Assembly: GCA_023414975.1 (NCBI GenBank)
Contig: JAEZMI010000418.1
Coordinates: forward strand, 1-16,448
Reading direction: 5' to 3'
Source of the DNA: Pseudomonadota bacterium
Lineage (GTDB): Bacteria > Pseudomonadota > Alphaproteobacteria > Rhizobiales > Xanthobacteraceae
Length of the DNA: 16,448 bases
Both the position numbers and the translations under genes were made by a program. The notes under the pieces are model-generated. The model made no database searches. It had not been told where the DNA came from and saw nothing but the letters and a program-made list of their open reading frames with translations. Below, one piece after another: positions 1 through 6,392 of this stretch (within the stretch, counting starts at the first letter, position 1; each line of letters starts with the position of its first letter).

Positions 1-1
1 G

Positions 2-451
2 CCCGATCTCGTGCTGATCGATGGCGGGCCCGGCCAGCTCAAGGCGGCGTCGGAAACACTGGCGGGGCTCGGCATCACCGATGTGCCGCTGATCGGTGTC
101 GCCAAGGGACCCGACCGCGACGCCGGCCGCGAGACCTTCTACCGCGAAGGACAGGCGCCCTTCCGGCTGGAGCCGCGCGACCCCGTGCTCTATTTCGTCC
201 AGCGCCTGCGCGACGAGGCGCACCGCTTCGCCATCGGCTCGCATCGCGCGCGGCGCAAGAAGGACATCACCCAATCCGGCCTTCAGGAGATTCCCGGCGT
301 GGGTCCGACCCGCAAGCGGGCGCTGCTGCGCCATTTCGGCACGCTAAAAGCCATCGAGCGTGCCTCGCTCGGCGATCTCGAAAAAGTGCCCGGCGTGAAC
401 GCGGCGACCGCGCGGGCGGTGTATGACTTCTTTCACGCCAAGCCGTCATGA
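2..451 (+). CDS. uvrC: UvrABC excinuclease subunit C, C-terminal part (5' truncated by window)
   Basis: This is the C-terminal 149 residues of UvrC, which makes the incisions on either side of a DNA lesion during nucleotide excision repair in the cytoplasm. The frame is already open at base 2, so the start lies outside the window. The visible part begins in the RNase H-like endonuclease domain: the LIDGGPGQ segment carries a catalytic Asp, and RDEAHRFAIGSHR carries the conserved His that belongs to the 5' incision site. Two helix-hairpin-helix units follow (around IPGVGPTRKRALL and VPGVNAATARAVY), as expected for the DNA-binding tail. The stop is TGA at 449-451. pgsA follows 173 bases later, and uvrC-pgsA-moaD-moaE is a known alphaproteobacterial gene order. 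Identity is secure; only the 5' part is missing. Confidence 0.96.
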   Translation, partial: PDLVLIDGGPGQLKAASETLAGLGITDVPLIGVAKGPDRDAGRETFYREGQAPFRLEPRDPVLYFVQRLRDEAHRFAIGSHRARRKKDITQSGLQEIPGVGPTRKRALLRHFGTLKAIERASLGDLEKVPGVNAATARAVYDFFHAKPS

Positions 452-579
452 TGGCGCGGGTGGACGGACCATGGTCACGCGATGGCCACAGGCGGGCCGC
501 AGGATGAACGGGTGCGGGGCGTTCGGCACGGCGGCGATGAGGCCGTGCGATCGCCTGATCGTGCCAATGCGATTGACGC

Positions 580-605
580 GACGGACGGGCGCCTTTACGT
601 CCGTC
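580..605 (+). promoter_or_regulatory. 8-bp perfect hairpin directly upstream of the pgsA ribosome binding site
   Basis: GACGGACG at 580-587 pairs perfectly with CGTCCGTC at 598-605 around a 10-base loop. It ends one base before the AAGGGGAG ribosome binding site of pgsA (607-614). No T-run follows, so it is a poor intrinsic terminator. A second hairpin lies upstream: GCACGGC at 526-532 with GCCGTGC at 542-548. Either could end uvrC transcription weakly or structure the pgsA leader; the sequence does not decide between these. Confidence 0.35.
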
Positions 606-624
606 CAAGGGGAGCCGGCACATC

Positions 625-1263
625 ATGGTCGATGTCACAAGCAGTCCGCAGACGGTACGGGAGCCGACCATGAAGCGCGGCCACGCCTTCTCGCTGCCCA
701 ACATGCTCACCTATGGCCGCTGCGTCGCTGTCCCGGTCGTCGCTGCCTGCCTGTTCTGGGCGGATATTCTCGCCGGCGGCCTGTGGCTGCGCTGGGTCGC
801 GCTGGCGATCTACATCGTTGCCGCGATCACGGATTTCTTCGACGGCTATCTCGCCCGTGCCTGGTCGCAGCAATCCGCCATCGGGCGCATGCTCGATCCC
901 ATCGCCGACAAGCTGCTCGTTTCCACCTCGCTGCTCATGCTGGCGTCGGACGGCACCATCCGCGGCTGGTCGCTCTGGGCGGCCGTGGTCATTCTCTGCC
1001 GCGAGATTCTCGTCTCGGGCCTGCGCGAATTCCTCGCCGAGCTTCGGGTGAGCGTGCCCGTCACGCGGCTCGCCAAGTGGAAGACCACGGCACAGCTCGT
1101 CGCGGTGGGCGTGCTGCTGGCAGGCCCGGCGGCGGATCTGCTGGTACCGGGCATCACCTTGGTCGGCATCGTGCTGCTCTGGGTCGCCGCCGTCCTCACG
1201 CTCTATACGGGCTGGGACTATTTCCGCGCCGGCGCGCGTCATCTCATCGAGGATGACCGGTGA
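625..1263 (+). CDS. pgsA: CDP-diacylglycerol--glycerol-3-phosphate 3-phosphatidyltransferase
   Basis: This inner-membrane enzyme joins CDP-diacylglycerol and glycerol-3-phosphate to give phosphatidylglycerol phosphate, the committed step to phosphatidylglycerol and cardiolipin. The full CDP-alcohol phosphotransferase signature is present: D70, D73-G74, A77-R78, G87, D91 and D95 (numbered from the first ATG), which are the metal- and CDP-binding residues. Several hydrophobic segments (about 35-50, 57-70, 125-150 and 165-195) fit a polytopic membrane protein, and 212 residues is slightly longer than usual. ATG 625 has a good ribosome binding site (AAGGGGAG, 10 bases upstream). ATG 670, giving MKRGHAFSLPN, also has GGGAG upstream and matches more usual PgsA N-termini, so the first 15 residues are uncertain. 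The stop overlaps the moaD start. Confidence 0.95.
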   Translation: MVDVTSSPQTVREPTMKRGHAFSLPNMLTYGRCVAVPVVAACLFWADILAGGLWLRWVALAIYIVAAITDFFDGYLARAWSQQSAIGRMLDPIADKLLVSTSLLMLASDGTIRGWSLWAAVVILCREILVSGLREFLAELRVSVPVTRLAKWKTTAQLVAVGVLLAGPAADLLVPGITLVGIVLLWVAAVLTLYTGWDYFRAGARHLIEDDR

Positions 1264-1511
1264 AGGTGCTGTATTTCGCCTGGGTGCGCGAACGCATCGG
1301 CCGCGAAGCGGAGGAGATTGAGGTGCCCGCCGCCGTGCGGACGGTCGCCGATCTCGCCGGTTTCCTCGCGGAGCGCGGCGAGGGTTATGCCCATGCCTTC
1401 GAAAACCCGAAAGTCGTGCGCGCGGCTCTCGACCGCAAGCACGCCAAGCCGGACACACCGCTGGCGGGGGCGCGCGAGATCGCCTTCTTCCCGCCCATGA
1501 CCGGCGGCTGA
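1260..1511 (+). CDS. moaD: Molybdopterin synthase small (sulfur carrier) subunit
   Basis: MoaD is a ubiquitin-fold sulfur carrier. Its C-terminal Gly is activated to a thiocarboxylate, which supplies sulfur to MoaE to convert precursor Z (cPMP) to molybdopterin for molybdenum cofactor synthesis. The 83-residue length, the beta-strand start MKVLYFAWVRE and the C-terminal FFPPMTGG, ending in the required Gly-Gly, identify it. The start is GTG at 1260, whose GTGA overlaps the pgsA stop by four bases, so translation is probably coupled. moaE follows after a 25-base gap. ThiS is also a small Gly-Gly carrier, but this length and the adjacent moaE favour MoaD strongly. Confidence 0.95.
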   Translation: MKVLYFAWVRERIGREAEEIEVPAAVRTVADLAGFLAERGEGYAHAFENPKVVRAALDRKHAKPDTPLAGAREIAFFPPMTGG

Positions 1512-1536
1512 ACGACGCTGACCGGCGGAGACCGCC

Positions 1537-2010
1537 ATGCCCGCCCCCTCCCCGTTCACCGTGCGCATCCAGGCCGAAGATTTCGACGCCGCTTTCGAGA
1601 CGAAGGCGCTGACGCGGGGGCGCACGGATGTAGGCGCCGTCGTCACCTTTACCGGCCTCTGCCGCGCTGACAATGCGACCGGCGGCGCGCCGCTGATTGC
1701 GCTGACGCTGGAACATTATCCGGGCATGGCCGAGGAGGAGATGGCCCGCCTCGTCGAGCAGGCCCGCACGCGCTGGCCGCTCACCGGTGCCACGGTCATC
1801 CACCGCTATGGCCGGATCGTGCCGGGCGACAACATCGTGCTGGTCGTCACCGCTTCGAGCCACCGCGCCGCCGCCTTCGAGGCCGCGACCTTCCTGATGG
1901 ACTGGCTGAAGACCCGCGCGCCCTTCTGGAAGCTGGAAGAACGCGAAGAAGACCGCAATTGGGTCGCCGCCAAGGACAGCGACGACGAAGCCGCCGAGCG
2001 GTGGGGCTGA
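1537..2010 (+). CDS. moaE: Molybdopterin synthase catalytic (large) subunit
   Basis: MoaE forms a heterotetramer with MoaD and inserts two sulfurs into cyclic pyranopterin monophosphate to make molybdopterin. Family landmarks are visible: LEHYPGMAEEEM (58-69), the HRYGRIVPGDN stretch (89-99), SSHRAAAFEA (107-116) and LKTRAPFWKLE (124-134). The last contains K125 and K132, which correspond by motif to the active-site lysines of the E. coli enzyme. At 157 residues it is of normal length, with an acidic C-terminal tail. ATG 1537 is preceded by GGCGGAG at a suitable distance. The gene ends 123 bases before the convergent ilvE. Confidence 0.96.
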   Translation: MPAPSPFTVRIQAEDFDAAFETKALTRGRTDVGAVVTFTGLCRADNATGGAPLIALTLEHYPGMAEEEMARLVEQARTRWPLTGATVIHRYGRIVPGDNIVLVVTASSHRAAAFEAATFLMDWLKTRAPFWKLEEREEDRNWVAAKDSDDEAAERWG

Positions 2011-2055
2011 TATCGCATCGGTCCCGGCAATCCGCGGCACGCGTCGGCGGGGCTC

Positions 2056-2088
2056 CAAAAAGAAAATGCCCGGCACGAGGCCGGGCAT
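2056..2088 (-). terminator. Intrinsic terminator of ilvE
   Basis: A 9-bp perfect stem (2066-2074 with 2080-2088) closes a 5-base loop. Read on the minus strand, the stem is followed at once by a T-rich run (TTTCTTTTT, complement of 2057-2065), the classic rho-independent layout. It lies about 45 bases past the ilvE stop. A second, smaller stem (TGGCGC 2106-2111 with GCGCCA 2116-2121) lies between stop and terminator. On the plus strand no T-run follows, so moaE termination is less clear. Confidence 0.85.
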
Positions 2089-2133
2089 AGACTTGTCGGG
2101 CAGTCTGGCGCCGGGGCGCCACGTTGCTTGGTC

Positions 2134-3024
2134 TCAGGCCGCCGCCTTCTTCGGCTGCACTTCGGCCATGTAGTCGTCCATCAGCGTACGCGTCACCGGG
2201 CCGGGCTGGTAGTGGAAGCGGCCGGCGATCTCGGACACCGGCGTCACCTCGGCGGCGGTGCCGGTGATGAAGCACTCGTCGAAGCTGCCGAGCTCCTCCG
2301 GCATGATCGCCCGCTCGATCACCACGATGCCGCGGCGCTTGGCGAGTTCGATCACCGTCTGACGGGTGATGCCGTTCAGGAACGCATCGGCTTCCGGCGT
2401 GTGGATGACGCCGTCCTTGACGAAGAACACGTTGGCGCCGGTGCATTCGGCGACACGGCCGCGCCAGTCCAGCATCAGCGCGTCGGCATAGCCGTTCCGC
2501 TCGGCCGCGTGCTTGGAGATGGTGCAGATCATGTACAGGCCCGCCGCCTTCGAGGTCGAGGGAGCGGTCTGCGGGTCCGGCCGGCGGTACTTCGCCTCGT
2601 CGATGCGGATGCCCTTCAGCCGCTGCGCCGGATCGAAGTAGCTCGGCCATTCCCACGCCGCGATGGCGAGGTGGATCTGGTTGTGTTGCGCCGAGACGCC
2701 CATCATGTCCGAGCCACGCCAGGCGACCGGGCGCAGATAGGCGTCCTTCAGGTTCATCTTCGACAGCAATTCACGCGAGGCCGCGTTGATCTCGGCGTCG
2801 CTGTAGGGAATGTCGAAATCGAGAATGCGGGCGCTCTCGCGCAGGCGGGCGGTGTGCTCGTCGAGCTTGAAAATCTCGCCGCCATAGGCCCGTTCGCCTT
2901 CGAATACGCAGCTGCCATAGTGCAGCCCGTGGGTCAGCACATGGACCTGGGCGTCCTGCCACGGCACGAAGGCGCCGTCATACCAGATCCAGCCGCTACG
3001 TTTGTCGAAAGGCTCGCTAGCCAT
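2134..3024 (-). CDS. ilvE: Branched-chain amino acid aminotransferase
   Basis: This PLP-dependent class IV aminotransferase carries out the last step of leucine, isoleucine and valine synthesis and the first step of their breakdown, using glutamate/2-oxoglutarate as partner. The likely PLP lysine is K159 in STSKAAGLYM. The downstream class IV signature is present: AECTGANVFFVKDG (192-205), LNGITRQTVI (216-225) and FITGTAAEVTPV (252-263). The 296-residue length matches the family. The frame stays open upstream to 3207, but ATG 3024 is the right start: it has GGGAG seven bases away and gives the typical opening with WIWYDGAFVPWQDA. The gene is divergent from the MarR regulator, with a 245-base gap, and ends at a strong terminator. 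A D-amino acid transaminase is a less likely alternative. Confidence 0.93.
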   Translation of the reverse strand: MASEPFDKRSGWIWYDGAFVPWQDAQVHVLTHGLHYGSCVFEGERAYGGEIFKLDEHTARLRESARILDFDIPYSDAEINAASRELLSKMNLKDAYLRPVAWRGSDMMGVSAQHNQIHLAIAAWEWPSYFDPAQRLKGIRIDEAKYRRPDPQTAPSTSKAAGLYMICTISKHAAERNGYADALMLDWRGRVAECTGANVFFVKDGVIHTPEADAFLNGITRQTVIELAKRRGIVVIERAIMPEELGSFDECFITGTAAEVTPVSEIAGRFHYQPGPVTRTLMDDYMAEVQPKKAAA

Positions 3025-3051
3025 GGTGCATCTCCCAAATGGAGCCTTGAA

Positions 3052-3066
3052 GCGCCCTTTCGGCGC
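3052..3066 (-). promoter_or_regulatory. Small hairpin in the ilvE leader
   Basis: GCGCC (3052-3056) and GGCGC (3062-3066) form a 5-bp stem with a 5-base loop about 28 bases upstream of the ilvE start. It could affect translation or transcription of the leader. I see no leader peptide rich in branched-chain codons, so classical attenuation is not supported. Confidence 0.2.
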
Positions 3067-3225
3067 CGGCCCCTCTCGTCTTTCGGCCTTACAGGCCCCG
3101 GCGGTCGCGCGAGAGCGCAATCTTTTGCCTCGCAGCCGAAGTCCCGTTATCGTTTGCCGCCCAAAAAGGGCAGCGCGTCCTTCCCGTTTCGAGCCGATCG
3201 CCGGCAAGGCCGAACGATCCTTTCG

Positions 3226-3256
3226 TTGAACGGGACATCTCGGTAACGATCATAAC
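3226..3256 (+). promoter_or_regulatory. Possible promoter/operator of the MarR-led operon
   Basis: TTGAAC (3226-3231) resembles a -35 box, and CATAAC (3251-3256) a weak -10, but the spacing of 19 is longer than ideal. The stretch also contains TAACGA twice (3244-3249 and 3253-3258) just before the ATG at 3270, which could be part of an operator for autoregulation. This rests on short matches only. Confidence 0.25.
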
Positions 3257-3269
3257 GAAAAAAGTCAAC

Positions 3270-3875
3270 ATGGCTGACATAAATGTCTCGGCGCCGTCCC
3301 GCTCCGCCAAGGGCGATCCCAACGTGTCCGCGCGTCCCGCCGATGCCGGCGAGGACGATGCGCTGACCGATCTGATCGAGCTTTTCTTCTTCGCCTACAG
3401 GAACTTCGTCAGCGATCCCGACGAGATCCTGCAAGGAATCGGCTTCGGCCGGGCGCATCATCGCGTGCTGCATTTCGTCAGCCGCCACCCTGGTATGCGC
3501 GTGACGGACCTTCTCGACATTCTGCGCATCACGAAGCAGAGCCTTGGCCGCGTGCTGCGCGAACTGGTGGACCAGGGCTTCATCGACAGCCGGGCCGGCG
3601 CGTCGGATCGGCGCCAGCGCCTGCTGCACCTCACGCCCAAGGGCGAGGCGCTGGCGCAGCAATTCATCTCCATCCAGTCGCGTCGCATCCGCCGGGCGCT
3701 CACCGAATGCGGCCCCGACACACGCGAGAACGCCCGCCGCTTTCTTGTCGCCATGATCGATCCGGAAGATCGCGGCCCGATCGAGAAGCTGATCGCGCGC
3801 GCCGACCAGCAGGCCAGTGCCCGGACGGCAAAGGGCGCAGGCGACAAGCGCCCTCTGGCGCGGCCGGTTGGCTGA
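3270..3875 (+). CDS. MarR-family transcriptional regulator (PetP-like)
   Basis: This is a 201-residue winged helix-turn-helix regulator of the MarR family. After a polar N-terminal tail (1-30) comes a helix with ELFFFAYRNF. The HTH lies around residues 76-110 (RVTDLLDILRITKQSLGRVL), then the wing with GASDRRQRLLHLTPKG (110-125) and a C-terminal dimerisation helix. The C-terminal 25 residues are basic and low-complexity. The response regulator begins 11 bases after the stop, so the two are almost certainly co-transcribed. A MarR protein directly ahead of an OmpR-type regulator recalls the petP-petR pair of Rhodobacter capsulatus, where petR is linked to cytochrome bc1 expression. Identity with PetP here is inference. 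The ribosome binding site before ATG 3270 is weak. Confidence 0.88.
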   Translation: MADINVSAPSRSAKGDPNVSARPADAGEDDALTDLIELFFFAYRNFVSDPDEILQGIGFGRAHHRVLHFVSRHPGMRVTDLLDILRITKQSLGRVLRELVDQGFIDSRAGASDRRQRLLHLTPKGEALAQQFISIQSRRIRRALTECGPDTRENARRFLVAMIDPEDRGPIEKLIARADQQASARTAKGAGDKRPLARPVG

Positions 3876-3886
3876 AGGGACCGCAC

Positions 3887-4615
3887 ATGCTCAACGCCGC
3901 CATCGGCTCAGCAACGGTAAGGACGATGCCCGCCGACGATGCTGTCCATCTCCTCATCGTTGACGACGACCGCCGTATCCGCGACCTCCTCTCGCGCTTT
4001 CTCACCGAGCACGGCTACCGCGTGACCACCGCCGAATCGGCCGCCGACGCCCGCGCGCGCCTGAGCGGACTGACCTTCGATCTGCTGATCCTCGACGTGA
4101 TGATGCCTGGCGAGAACGGCTTCGACCTCGCGCGCCACGTGCGCACCGAGTCGAGCGTGCCGATCCTCATGCTCACCGCCCGCTCGGAGATCGGCGACCG
4201 CATCGAGGGGCTGGAGATCGGCGCAGACGACTATCTCGCCAAGCCCTTCGAGCCGCGCGAATTGCTGCTGCGCATCGGCAACATCATCAAGCGCTCGGCC
4301 ACCCCGCCGGCGCAGGTGATCGAAACGGTGCGTTTCGGCCCCTTCGCCTTCCATCTGGAGCGCGGGGAACTCACCCGCGACGGCGAGCCCGTCCGTCTCA
4401 CCGACCGCGAGCGCGACATGCTACGCGTGCTCGGCGAGCGGCCCGGCGAGACCGTGCCGCGTCAGGCCCTTGTGGCGCCGGGCGTCGCCGCGGGCGACCG
4501 CGCCGTGGATGTGCAGGTGAACCGGCTGCGCCGCAAGATCGAGCGTGATCCCGCGAACCCCGCTTATGTGCAGACCGTACGGGGCGTCGGCTATCGGCTG
4601 GTCGTGGCCCCTTGA
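3887..4615 (+). CDS. Two-component response regulator, OmpR/PhoB family (PetR-like)
   Basis: This cytoplasmic response regulator should be phosphorylated by the kinase encoded next to it and then bind DNA. The receiver domain (about 20-135) has the acidic pair D26/D27, the phospho-acceptor D70 in LLILDVMMPGENG, T97 and K119 in YLAKPFEP. The C-terminal winged helix (about 145-240) has the OmpR-type recognition region DVQVNRLRRKIE and ends with VQTVRGVGYRLV. ATG 3887 is chosen because GAAGGGA lies six bases upstream; it gives 242 residues. ATG 3926 (MPADDAVHLL) is a possible shorter start. The frame extends upstream without a stop into the MarR gene, but that part is a shadow. The stop overlaps the kinase start. 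A PetR role is suggested by gene order, not proven. Confidence 0.93.
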   Translation: MLNAAIGSATVRTMPADDAVHLLIVDDDRRIRDLLSRFLTEHGYRVTTAESAADARARLSGLTFDLLILDVMMPGENGFDLARHVRTESSVPILMLTARSEIGDRIEGLEIGADDYLAKPFEPRELLLRIGNIIKRSATPPAQVIETVRFGPFAFHLERGELTRDGEPVRLTDRERDMLRVLGERPGETVPRQALVAPGVAAGDRAVDVQVNRLRRKIERDPANPAYVQTVRGVGYRLVVAP

Positions 4616-6015
4616 GCCTGCTCGACACCCATATGGTGGGCGCCGCCCGCGAGCGGCTGCGGCTGACGCAGGCGCGGATGCGCGAGAACAATGCCCGCTT
4701 CGGCGCGTGGTTCAACCGCATCATGCCGAAGGGGCTCTATGCGCGCTCCCTCATCATCATCGTCACGCCGATGGTGATCCTGCAATCGGTGCTCGCCTTC
4801 GTCTTCATGGAGCGGCACTACAACACGGTGACGCGCCGCCTGTCGGCCGCCGTCTCGCAGGACATCACGGCGCTGAGCGATCTCGCCGTCGCCTTTCCCA
4901 CGGCAGCCGATCAGGAGCGCATCAAGCAGATCGCCCAGTCGGCCATGGGGCTGACGGTGGATTTCCTGCCGGGCGAGCGCCTGCCGCCGCCGGGGCCGAA
5001 GCCGTTCTTCTCGATCCTCGATTCGAACTTCACCGGCGAGCTCGGCAAGCGGCTGCGCCGGCCGTTCTGGACCGACACGGTCGGCAATTCGAATCTCATC
5101 GAGGTGCGCGTCCAGCTCGACGGCACCGTGCTGCGCGTCTTTGCCCGCCGCACCCAGGCCTATCTGTCGAACTCGCACATCTTCCTGGTCTGGATGGTCG
5201 GCACCTCGCTGGTGCTGCTCGCGGTCGCCATCCTGTTCCTGCGCAACCAGATCAAGCCGATCGAAAAGCTGGCCGATGCCGCCATCGCCTTCGGCAAGGG
5301 ACGCGATGTTTCCGGCTTCCGCCCGCGCGGCGCGCGTGAGGTGCGGGGGGCCGCGCTCGCCTTCCTCGAAATGCGCCGGCGCATCGAGCGGCAGATCGAG
5401 CAGCGCACGACGATGCTCGCCGGCGTCAGCCACGACATGCGCACCATTCTCACCCGCTTCAAGCTGGAACTGGCGCTGCTCGGCGACAGCCCGGACACGG
5501 AGGGAATGCGCAAGGACGTGGAAGAACTCCAGAACATGCTGGAGGCCTATCTCGCCTTCGCCCGCGACGATTCCGGCGAAACGCCCGTCGTCGCCGACGT
5601 CGCGCGCATCATCGAGGACACCCGCTACAATGCCGAGCGCCATGGCGCCAGCGTCGCCGCCAGCTTCACCGGCGACCCGATGGTGATGATCCGCGCCGAT
5701 GCGTTTCGCCGGTGCCTCGCCAATCTGGCCGCCAATGCCTGGCGCCATGGCACGCGCATCGTGATCACTGGCCTGCGCGACGACCGCTGGCTGACCGTCT
5801 ATGTCGACGACGACGGTCCGGGCATTCCGCCGGAGAAGCGCGAGGAGGTATTCCGCCCCTTTGTGCGGCTCGACGACGCCCGCAACCAGGATGCCGGCGG
5901 CTCCGGCCTCGGCCTCACCATCGCCCGTGACGCGGCCCGCTCGCATGGCGGCGATGTCAGCCTTGGTGAAAGCCCGCTCGGCGGCCTGCGGGCGACGGTT
6001 CGGATCCCGGTGTGA
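4612..6015 (+). CDS. Membrane sensor histidine kinase (EnvZ-like) paired with the response regulator
   Basis: The protein is a 467-residue inner-membrane sensor kinase. A first membrane segment lies at about 46-66 (ending before MERHYN), a periplasmic sensor domain at about 67-188, a second membrane segment at 190-211, a HAMP linker at about 212-262, and the dimerisation domain with phospho-acceptor H274 in GVSHDMRTILTR. The ATPase domain has an N-box with N371 and N375 (NLAANAWRHG), a G1 box DDDGPGI (399-405) and a G2 box GGSGLGL (429-435). The usual Pro of the H-box (HDLRTPL) is Ile here. The best start is TTG 4612, overlapping the regulator stop as TTGA and implying coupled translation; ATG 4633 is an alternative. 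The gene converges on the CsaA-like gene with only three bases between stops and no visible terminator. Confidence 0.93.
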   Translation: MSLLDTHMVGAARERLRLTQARMRENNARFGAWFNRIMPKGLYARSLIIIVTPMVILQSVLAFVFMERHYNTVTRRLSAAVSQDITALSDLAVAFPTAADQERIKQIAQSAMGLTVDFLPGERLPPPGPKPFFSILDSNFTGELGKRLRRPFWTDTVGNSNLIEVRVQLDGTVLRVFARRTQAYLSNSHIFLVWMVGTSLVLLAVAILFLRNQIKPIEKLADAAIAFGKGRDVSGFRPRGAREVRGAALAFLEMRRRIERQIEQRTTMLAGVSHDMRTILTRFKLELALLGDSPDTEGMRKDVEELQNMLEAYLAFARDDSGETPVVADVARIIEDTRYNAERHGASVAASFTGDPMVMIRADAFRRCLANLAANAWRHGTRIVITGLRDDRWLTVYVDDDGPGIPPEKREEVFRPFVRLDDARNQDAGGSGLGLTIARDAARSHGGDVSLGESPLGGLRATVRIPV

Positions 6016-6018
6016 GCG

Positions 6019-6372
6019 TCAGAACAGCCGGGCGCCGTTCGGCACTTCGCGGTCGGGCTTGAACAGAACGACCGCGCCATCCTCATCGGGAAAACCGAGG
6101 GTCAGCACCTCGGACATCATCGGCCCGATCTGGCGCGGCGGGAAATTCACCACCGCCGCGACCTGCCGACCGACGAGGTCCTCCGGGGCGTAATGCACGG
6201 TGATCTGCGCCGAGGACTTCTTGCACCCGATATGGGGCCCGAAGTCGATGATCAGCTTGATCGCCGGCTTGCGCGCCTCGGGGAAGGGCTCCGCCTGGAT
6301 GATCGTGCCCACGCGAATGTCCACTTTGAGGAAATCGGCGAAGGAAATCTGATCGAGCGGTGCGAGACTCAC
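6019..6372 (-). CDS. CsaA-like tRNA-binding-fold protein
   Basis: This small protein of 117 residues consists of a single OB-fold of the tRNA-binding (EMAP II/CsaA) type. CsaA has been described as a secretion-related chaperone in Bacillus; its role in alphaproteobacteria is not established. Family motifs are clear: FLKVDIRVGTI (14-24), FPEARKPAIKLIIDFG (30-45), CKKSSAQITVHY (50-61) and VVNFPPRQIGPMMSEVLTLG (74-93). The start is GTG 6372, supported by AAGGGAG six bases upstream. The TetR gene ends 20 bases upstream on the same strand, so the two probably form an operon. It ends three bases from the convergent kinase gene. A stand-alone protein is expected rather than a synthetase fragment, because the length is that of complete CsaA. 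Confidence 0.9.
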   Translation of the reverse strand: MSLAPLDQISFADFLKVDIRVGTIIQAEPFPEARKPAIKLIIDFGPHIGCKKSSAQITVHYAPEDLVGRQVAAVVNFPPRQIGPMMSEVLTLGFPDEDGAVVLFKPDREVPNGARLF

Positions 6373-6392
6373 GGCGTACTCCCTTCAAGCAC

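Noticed and set aside
482..673. Possible small protein of 63 residues between uvrC and pgsA
   Set aside because: Poor start context, overlap with the pgsA start and a composition of frame-shifted GC-rich DNA; the stretch is better explained by hairpins and a leader.
595..2088. Long open frame on the minus strand (497 codons) across pgsA, moaD and moaE
   Set aside because: Arg/Gly/Ala-rich shadow of three well-recognised plus-strand genes, typical of GC-rich DNA; no domain recognised.
3159..3171. GCCC-AAAAA-GGGC stem as an attenuator for ilvE
   Set aside because: Four-bp stem only, and no leader peptide with branched-chain codons could be found beside it.
2128..3246. 372-codon plus-strand frame opposite ilvE
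   Set aside because: Antisense shadow; ilvE has full family motifs, a ribosome binding site and a terminator.
3707..3886. N-terminal extension of the response regulator by 60 residues
   Set aside because: It overlaps the MarR coding region in another frame; ATG 3887 has a ribosome binding site and gives a normal-length OmpR-type protein.
4591..5946. 451-codon minus-strand frame opposite the histidine kinase
   Set aside because: Shadow of a kinase with complete catalytic motifs; composition is a mirrored codon pattern.
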